Source of the DNA: Oscheius tipulae
Lineage: Eukaryota > Nematoda > Chromadorea > Rhabditida > Rhabditidae
NCBI GenBank assembly: GCA_037178975.1
Contig: JASJZH010000004.1
Coordinates: 2,728,001-2,792,000 of the forward strand
Direction of reading: 5' to 3'
DNA length: 64,000 nt
Made by a program: the position numbers and the translations under genes. The notes beneath the pieces are model-generated. The model was not told the origin of the DNA. It worked only from the letters and a program-made list of their open reading frames with translations, and did no database searches. This document shows, piece by piece, positions 57,120 through 64,000 of the stretch (positions within the stretch are counted from its first letter, which is position 1; every line of letters starts with the position of its first letter).

Positions 57120-58436
57120 CTACCAATACTGGCTCGAAAAATCGCTGAGAGCGGCAATTAGGGTAGATGGCATCTGATGATTGCTGCTGCCACAGCGCTG
57201 CTCCGAAGAGTATTCCATCCAAATCTCATTTTTGTCTTCGGCAGTCTGAATATTGAAATGGTCAGTACAAAGAAGCGTGAAAAACCTCGATATAATCTTG
57301 GAGAAGGTGCCACATAACTGTCCGCGTCGAGCCTTTCTCAATTCCACTGCACTCCCAGAGGGAGTCTTCTGTGGTCTTCATGACAAAAACCGGTGAGCAA
57401 CTGGTTCCAGCAAGCACAGCCGTGGAGAGGCAGATGGCAGCGTGAGCGGTGAAGGCTCCACCAAAATCTCGATATTTGGTTGACAGCAGCGAAAGTTCCA
57501 GGATGTACTGAAAATTAATTGTAAACAGATCAAAGATTAATACCACATTGGTCATTTGAATTACTGGAAGAGACGACTCGATGCAGTTATGGAAGTAATT
57601 CATGAACATGAACGAGGTTGGGTAGGACAGTCTATAGCCCATTTCGAACAGAATCGTCTTCTCCCACATTCCGAAGGTCTTTACGCAGTCGCTGGATGTC
57701 AGACCAATGTCTTTGACGTTCGAAAACTGCAGTGGTTTGTACTCTTCGCATTTGCTGAAGAACGATTTTTTCGAACAAAAAATATGGCAACCTCGCCAAG
57801 ACCAACGAGACAGCAGCAATATCTTTGAGTGTTTCCTCGCTTACTTGGACGCTGTCGAGGCATTTGTCGAAAATGTATATGGCCAAATGAAGAGTTTCCT
57901 AGAAGTGAGCTGATCTTGAACAAAGAGAAAGTCATACGTGTGTGATGCCGATGTTCTCTCGCCAACGTAGAATGTTCAGCAGGACGTCACGACGAGAACT
58001 CTCATTTACTCCCATTTTCTGAGCTTCAAGGAAACGAGGACTGAGTCCCAACTGAGCTTCAGCGATGCGCCAGATACTGTAAATCTGAAAGAAGACTGGC
58101 TACATGCATAGAAAATGACTTACGTCTCGCTTGAAAGCATCACCGTTTAGTACAGAGTCGGAATAGGTCCATTTGATATCGACAGCATCAAAATCCCTGA
58201 ATAGCTGTTACGTGTGACCAAATTAGAAACATACGAATGAAGAGATGCATTTGACGAGCCCAAACTCTGACTCATTTGCGAAAAAGGAGACGCTGAGGAA
58301 GAAATGGACTTGGTCAGACACGAGTCGACGGAGAATCTCCTTTTGCGGCTGCATGATCTAAAAACAAAACTGTTTTCATGATAGATTGATCCTACTTTAT
58401 CAATGGGTCCACCTGCTCGCTATTTGGCTCTTCCAT
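57120..58436 (-). CDS. divergent A/B/E-type cyclin
   Basis: A regulatory subunit for a cyclin-dependent kinase. From ATG 58434-58436 (MEEPNSEQVDPLIKSCSRKR) a Ser-rich N-terminus precedes the cyclin box. IYSIWRIAEAQLGLSPRFLE aligns with the helix before the box, RRDVLLNILRWRENIGIT replaces the usual MRxILxDWLVEV, then ETLHLAIYIFDKCLDSVQVS, VSLVLASKCEEYKPLQFSNV, MWEKTILFEMGYRLSYPTSF and the second fold YILELSLLSTKYRDFGGAFT. The conserved Lys/Glu pair of the CDK interface is partly kept (Arg for Lys, Glu in KCEE). The C-terminus ends ALSDFSSQYW with TAG at 57120-57122. No destruction box RxxLxxxxN is evident in the short N-terminus. Eight or so exons, all in phase. Probably a fast-evolving nematode cyclin. 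Confidence 0.82.
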
Positions 58437-59145
58437 TTTTTTTGTTCGCGATAGGCTATAACGGAGAATGTGAAATGAAAGAAAGGAAAAACACAAGAAA
58501 TAATGTACATGTAGTGCTGATGGCGCGTGAAAGAATTTGTTATTACTGAGTTTATGCTCTTCAGAAGCAACTGTTTTGGTGCTTTGATGATTTGATTGGC
58601 AAAAATGGTCATAAGGATCAGGCTTGGAAGTTTGTATATGAGGTACATCTCTCTAACAACAGACTAATTTCCGACGTATATACGCAATTTTGCGTTTCTG
58701 AAAGTACGCAGATCTACGAATTGGCACACTTTGCAGTTTTTGTACTGGAACATGCACTTCCTCAAAAGTGAGTCAAACAGATCTCTGTGCTGGCCGTAAC
58801 CAGTTGTCCCTTCTACACACGGAAAACACATTCTGCACAGTTGCACAAATAACGATTGTTTTGCCCGTTTTTGGAATAAATCACCTGGGCAGTGGGTTCA
58901 AAAGATCAAACAGAGTCAGCAGTTTTATTTGGACAGAATCTGGTATTTTAGTGCTAGACTACGAAACTAATCTCAATGAAAAATACTCTTATTTAACATC
59001 TAGGAAACTTTTTGGTCAAGAATGTTCAACAGATTCAGACAGTGTCAGGGGGAACCCATAATTTCAATAGAAAAACTTTATTAGAAACGAAGGAAAGGAG
59101 TTGAATGACAATTGTTGAGATCGGCTGTTCTCTCGCAATTTCAGC
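58437..59145. other. intergenic region 5' of the cyclin gene
   Basis: No exon was recognised. On the minus strand an AATAAA near 59081-59090 is the likely polyadenylation signal of the small gene that ends at 59146. Confidence 0.45.
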
Positions 59146-59417
59146 TCAATGGACTTTTTCCAATTCCAACGGCAAATCCTCGTAGACAGTCTCGAGAGAG
59201 CGTTCAAAGGAAGACTGGACAACGACAAGACGTCGACGAAGTGGCTCTGTCAAGAACATCATCAGTTTGAACAAGAGAGAGATTAACCATAATGCTTTGG
59301 AGCCGTCTCCTTTCTTGCTGGAACACAGTTCTCAGCGACGTGTTCATCAGTAAAAGTAACTTTGGGGCGCTTAGTCGGCAGTCGACGAATAGGCTTGGCG
59401 GTTGACGAGTCGGTCAT
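59146..59417 (-). CDS. 76-residue basic protein with an RVxF-type PP1-docking motif
   Basis: Two exons in phase across a 45-nt intron. The N-terminus is MTDSSTAKPIRRLPTKRPKV, continuing TFTDEHVAENCVPARKE; RPKVTF contains the K-V-x-F form of the protein phosphatase 1 docking motif. The second exon reads EPLRRRLVVVQSSFERSLET and ends DLPLELEKVH with TGA at 59146-59148. There is no signal peptide or helix of membrane type. I do not recognise the family. It lies upstream of the cyclin on the same strand, 710 nt away. Such short disordered proteins can be phosphatase regulators, which is only an inference. Confidence 0.6.
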
Positions 59418-60152
59418 GTTGCTTTGGTTGATCTACGGAAGATGACGAAACCCTTTTAACCGTTTCCACGTGGGGCGGGACCTGACAGTGGCCCCATCAT
59501 CGTAAAATATGCCATTCGGTCATGCAAATACCAGATTTGTCGTTCGAAAAACGACCGGGCAACCCCCAGTTGATGTCGTTTGGACAGTTGAACTTTTTGG
59601 ACATTTGGGTCGAGAGATGGTTGGTATGGGTTCAAAGGTTTGAGAGAAAGGAAGGAAGATTGTTAAACTGCAAAAGGTTCACCTGATGACGTCGACTGTT
59701 TGAGGTCGTTCTCTAGAGGAACTCCAAACATGATCTTCAAAGGCTTGGAACAATTTGTTTGAACAGTCTACGTCACGAAACTGTTCTTTGGGTGAAGCCT
59801 CTCGAGTCTATCAGCTAAAAGAACGTGACTGTCTTCTTTTTTGCTTCAGTATCCGAGGTCGCCTCAATAGTCGCAATGAGAATGAAAGTTTCGTAATTGC
59901 TCTAGCCGTAGTTTCAAAACGAGCCTGTCTCTAATATCGCTGCTCCAGTCCTTATCTCGCCAGTAGGAGCATGTTCAACACAGTAAATAGAAGCTTTAGG
60001 CTGTTCTAACTAGAGCTCTAACTTTGTGACAGTCACTGTTTTGACATTCCCATACTCTAAAACTGTCTCTTTGTTCTTTCAAAACTTCTAGACAATTCTG
60101 TTCTGAAAAGTTCTCAAATAAGCACAGAGCAAAGAATGTTTTATGATATGTT
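59418..60152. other. intergenic, nothing recognised
   Basis: Open frames on both strands are short. The region should include the promoter of the small gene at 59146-59417 and the 3' end of the cysteine-rich gene. Confidence 0.45.
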
Positions 60153-61191
60153 TCAAAGATGCGAGATGTGCTGCTTCGGAGAGCTAGTAGTTCCTCGTAT
60201 GCAACAGAGACAGTAATGTACAAAAGTGTAGCTGACGCCTATGATGGTCGACAGAGCTGCGAAACAGAGAGCCAGTCTGAAGAACATGTTTTGGATGTGA
60301 GTGCATAGGAACCTACAACAACCAAACCCTCACTCTTTGACAGCACTTTGGACCCACGTTCGCGTTCGGTTCGCAGCACTCGTAATAGTAGAACATTGAC
60401 TCGGAAGGGCATCTGAACAGAGGGTATATTTTGAATTTCGGCTGAATACAGAACACTCGGACTGAATCCCTCCTCTGGTCTCTTGCAATAGGAGGCAGAA
60501 CCTCGTGAATTACCGAGAAGAGAATTGAAGATTGCTGAGATCAGACTTGCCATCAACTGAAGAGCCTCTAGGTTTGATTCGACATAATAACTTACGAGAG
60601 AAGTGAAGATGACACAGACATATCGCATAGAACTCGGAACGATGCTGAGAGTGTCCGGCTCAGAGAGATGGAACTGAAAAACAAGAGATCCCTTCATTCC
60701 GGAGACGAGAGTTAGTTCATGACAATTCGCGCCGTTTGAACTGTCCCTCGGGACGAGAAGTACCCACAACAGCCACGGGATGATGGGACCAAGAAGCCGA
60801 CTCACTTCTCTCATGACCATGTTCGAGCGGATCGACTTCTTCGATCGTACAGAGGCGTGCCGAGACCAGACGAAGACAGGTGACTCCGGGTCCAAGATGA
60901 CTGGAGAAGGTCTGTCCGGTGAGAGCTTCGTCGAAAAGCTTGACTGAAACTGAACCCTGAGCTAAAATAGAAATAGCCCCGTTTGAATGATCCCAGCTTA
61001 ACTTTACGAGCGGGCTGTCATCTCAATTGAACTCGGAGTCAGTTAGCTGCCCCGCAATGAAAAGAACGGAAGGAGGGTTTCGAAACCAGCTGATGTTTCA
61101 GTAAGCGTCCAACAACAAGAGACTCGAAAGGTTGTACAAACGAATGTGGATGGCTAACCTCGGATGTTGTGGGAGCGGGTATGGGAGCCAT
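60153..61191 (-). CDS. cysteine-rich single-pass membrane protein, gene model incomplete
   Basis: Coding pieces are visible but not all join in phase. A possible start is MAPIPAPTTSE at 61191. A clean exon near 60820-60960 reads VKLFDEALTGQTFSSHLGPG then VTCLRLVSARLCTIEEVDP, ending at a good GTGAGT donor. A later piece reads SSRCPSESMFYYYECCEPNA; the YYxECC..CC pattern recalls the nematode CX module or Shisa-type ectodomain. The last exon gives FFRLALCFAALSTIIGVSYT, a membrane helix, then CLCCIRG and a short tail ending SPKQHISHL (TGA 60153-60155). A separate ATG frame at about 60830 starts with a signal-like helix (IIPWLLWVLLVP), so the true N-terminus is open. It follows the cadherin on the same strand and may be its operon partner, since a likely cadherin AATAAA lies near 61220. 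Confidence 0.42.
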
Positions 61192-61377
61192 GCGGTCGCA
61201 GCGGGAACGACACACTAAGAACATTTATTGGCGAGAGAAGAGAGAGAGGGGCGGAACATGTGACTCGGGACTCTTTATTCAATATGAATATCTCTTGTTT
61301 TGGGGGAATGACCAGTATTGTAGGCTGAGCGAGTAGGAGAGGGAAGAAAGACTAGAAGGGTTGGGGAATCTCTTGAC

Positions 61378-64000
61378 TTAGAGTTCAGTTGACTGGAGTG
61401 GAGGCGGTGGTGGAGGCGCAAGACCGCGTCTTCCGTCTACACAGAACAGCGACGGGTTAAGAGCTCTAAAAATTTTCAATTGAATCTTATTGAATGGTGT
61501 TCATACTTGACAGGTGATCGACCGAGCGTGTTCTGATGGAGGACGGCTTGTTGACTGATTGTTCGCAGCTTGCTGTCGTACTTGTTCCTCTGTCTACAGC
61601 AGAGACACATCACGACGAGAAGAGCCACAAACGAGGCCAGGACGGCCACTCCGACAAAGGCTGTCATGGTTATCTGCTGCGGATTTCCAGTCTCCGGAAT
61701 GACAACGTCTCTCAGTCCGTAGGCAGATCTCAGTTCTCGACGAGCTGTCGTATTAGACGACATCAGCTTACTGAAAGAGGATACTTGGATCTGAACAAAA
61801 ACCGACTTGATGGCCTTGTCGACCTCGATAAATTGTTCGTTCGAGTCCAGAAAATGAGCCAGAACAAGAGTGAAATTTGCATTCTGCCTGCATCTATCAA
61901 CGACAGCCTGGTAGTTGGTAGCCTCAGTCAGAAGTCTGAACTTGGAGTCATTAAAAGAGGAGAGATCCCTTACGAGACAATGTGTTTCTCATTCCGGACA
62001 ATAAAGTCGAATGGAGCATTAAAGAGAAGCTCTGCCTGCTGCGAGTACGTGACTACGGCTATCGTCACCATAGCTGTGTCTTCATGGCCGGCACCGTCCG
62101 TCACAGCCGCTGTAAAAGAGTACGAAGATTCTCGGAGAGCCTCATTGGCCGAGACCTCTCCCGTTACCGGGTCCAGAGAGATTGGTCCTTCGGTGCCAGA
62201 CGGGAAGGTCTGAAAATGACAGAATCGGCATTCTCCCTCTGAACTCACATGTTTTCCAGCCCGGATTGCTCCCTTGATCGAGTAACGAAGTCCGTCCTTC
62301 TCCTCATCGCTATCGGTAGCTATCAAGGTGGTCAAATGGCTGCCAGGAGAGGCTTGACCCTTCAACAAACCATTCTTCTGCCTATTGCTAACAAACCTGG
62401 ATTACTGTAGTCTGATATGACTTTTGCGAGAATCGAGGAAAGTTGTCATTCACGTCCTCAATCTTTATAACGGCTACCAGCGTGGTATTCGGTGGTTTAA
62501 AGGGGTCTCGACATGAAAGCGTGCAATCATAGGCTGTGATCTGAACAAGATTTCTTACCGATACAAGGAAGGATACTTACAGTGACTCTGTGTTCGGCCA
62601 ATTGCTCTCTATCAAAAGTTGTGTTGGTGTAGAGAACTGGCAGAGAGGGATCCTTGAAGAAGAAGTGGGGAGAGTCGGTCGAGTGGCAGACCTAAACTTT
62701 AGAGGTTTGAACAATACTGCTGGGTTGAACCTTGGTATTGTCTGCATGGAAGTCGGCATCGTGAGCAGCCGGAAATCGGCCAACCATTCTCGGGACAGGA
62801 CTTCGATCGTTCTCAGTAAGAGATAGTAGGATGTCTCCGCGTGGAAAGATCGGACAGTTGTCGTTTCTGAAAGAACTTTTAGTTAGAAAAGGCTAAAGAT
62901 AATACCTGTCATTAATTGAGATGAAAAGATGGACGCTGGTACAGTTCGCGGCTCGGCAAGCCTTGACTTTCAGTTCATGGACCGCCTTCTTCTCGAAGTC
63001 GAATGGTGCTCTGGCTAGCAGCGACCCAGAGGCATTTACTCGGAAAGCCTCCCAGTCTCTTTTGAACTCGGTGTCCAGAGAGAAAACGACATCGGTCGAG
63101 TCTCCCTCGTCCAAGATCTTGATTCTCAACAGCTCGTCCAATTCAATATTTTCATCAAAGAAGTGGATAGAGTTCTGCTTCGGGGAAACTAAATGAACTC
63201 TTTCAGTTTTCCTTTCTCTCCACACTTACCAATCAGCGGATTATGAGTGTTGTAAGCAGCGGGATAGACAGTCACACAGAAAGTGACCACAGTTTCCAGA
63301 GGCGGTTCGCCGGCATCTCTCGAAGTGATGGCTCCACAGACTCGCTCTCCCGCGTATCCTTTCAACAGCTGGGCAACAACCAGTCGTTCCCCATCGTCGA
63401 CTCGGAAGAGACTGCTATTCGATGTACTTCTCACTGCTTGACTTCCTCCCTCATCGGCGTCAGTCACGGCAAGAGAAGTCACCACAGTCCCGACAGCAGC
63501 ATCTTCAGCCACCGACAGTTGCATCAAATCCGCGTTCAGAATCAGTGGATGGTTATCGTTTGTGTCCTCCACTTGTACCGTAATCTAGGACTTTCCTTGA
63601 AAGAGACGAGTCAGAAATGAACTCACAGCTGCGAAGACCTCGTGAAGACGATCGCTTACCCTCACTGGAAGCGAGTGTGTTCTCTGGGTCTCAAAGTCGA
63701 GCGAGCGAAGGACACTGATGGTCGAGTTCCTGTGAATTTTAGACTGTTTCTAAGAGGAGAGTAACAAACCTTTTATCGATAGCAAAGAATCCCTGCTCGC
63801 CCATCAACTCGTATTCCAGAATTCCATTGTCGCCTTCATCTTCATCCGTCGCCAAAGGATACGGTAGATCGAGAACTGAACCCACTCTCGCATCTTCTCT
63901 GATCGAAACCGTAAAGACACTGCCGTTCTTGAAGACTGGCCTAAAATAGCCGTGTTACTGCATCAGACCAAAGGATAGAGAGCAAATGTTAAGATTAAGG
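61378..64000 (-). CDS. cadherin, 5' end outside window
   Basis: The visible part encodes at least four extracellular cadherin repeats, a membrane helix and a short tail. Calcium-site motifs seen include ATDEDEGDNGILEYEL, DTNDNHPLILNADLMQLSVA, VTDADEGG and IEDVNDNFPRFSQKSYQTT. Repeat starts such as LSVAEDAAVGTVVTSLAV and SIREDARVGSVLDLPYPL are typical. The membrane segment is ITMTAFVGVAVLASFVALLV then VMCLCC, and the tail (RNKYDSKLRTISQQ, then GRRGLAPPPPPPLQSTEL) has a six-proline run but no recognisable beta-catenin-binding region, so it is not a classical cadherin. It is a protocadherin-like or other non-classical type. The stop TAA is 61378-61380; a minus-strand AATAAA lies near 61222-61235. 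The gene continues beyond 64000. Confidence 0.9.

Overview
The window is a gene-dense stretch of a small animal genome, most likely a free-living or parasitic nematode of the rhabditid type. The reasons are very short introns (many of about 34-60 nt) with TTTTCAG/TTTNAG acceptors, acceptor-like tracts a few bases before start codons as expected for spliced-leader trans-splicing, a 7TM chemoreceptor of the nematode Srx type, and the collinear trio MOGS / SLC38A9-like / NUDT13-like, which I recall as consecutive genes (F13H10.4, .3, .2) in C. elegans. The exact genus cannot be read from the sequence. All coordinates for multi-exon genes are start codon to stop codon including introns; splice sites were placed by eye using GT..AG and reading phase.

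Layout: 0-2 kb, an unrecognised partial gene and the GINS subunit PSF1 on the minus strand. 3.3-10.9 kb, ER glucosidase I, a lysosomal SLC38A9-type transporter and an NADH/NADPH pyrophosphatase in a row on the plus strand. 11-14 kb, minus-strand gluconokinase and a Tudor-domain protein. 14.1-16 kb, TRAP-gamma and Sec61-beta head to head. 16.2-23 kb, a HORMA-domain meiotic protein, a decayed protein tyrosine phosphatase, an Srx chemoreceptor, a secreted chymotrypsin-fold protease and a mucin-like membrane protein. 23.1-27.8 kb, a plasma-membrane Ca2+ ATPase with a probable alternative N-terminal exon at 29.1 kb. 30.5-33 kb, a long Ala/Glu/Pro/Ser disordered protein. 33-37.3 kb, a gene-poor stretch with a (TA)24 palindrome. 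37.3-42.1 kb, two unrecognised disordered or coiled-coil genes. 43.2-47.6 kb, a formin and a D-amino-acid/D-aspartate oxidase tail to tail. 48.2-59.4 kb, an unrecognised CDK-site-rich protein, the mitochondrial tRNA thiouridylase TRMU with a small secreted gene inside its last intron, a conserved unknown probably co-transcribed with TRMU, a POT1-type telomere protein, a divergent cyclin and a 76-residue PP1-docking-motif protein. 60.1-64 kb, a cysteine-rich membrane protein with incomplete gene model and the 3' part of a cadherin that runs off the window.

Themes: secretory-pathway genes (MOGS, TRAP-gamma, Sec61-beta) and germline/chromosome genes (PSF1, Tudor, HORMA, POT1-like, cyclin) are over-represented. 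I did not find a mobile element with intact ends, a CRISPR array (not expected), an rRNA or a convincing tRNA. No obviously new multi-gene system stands out; the most interesting items are the nested secreted gene, the single-OB POT1-like protein, the alternative PMCA N-terminus, the phosphatase relic, the duplicated disordered protein and the shared translocon promoter.
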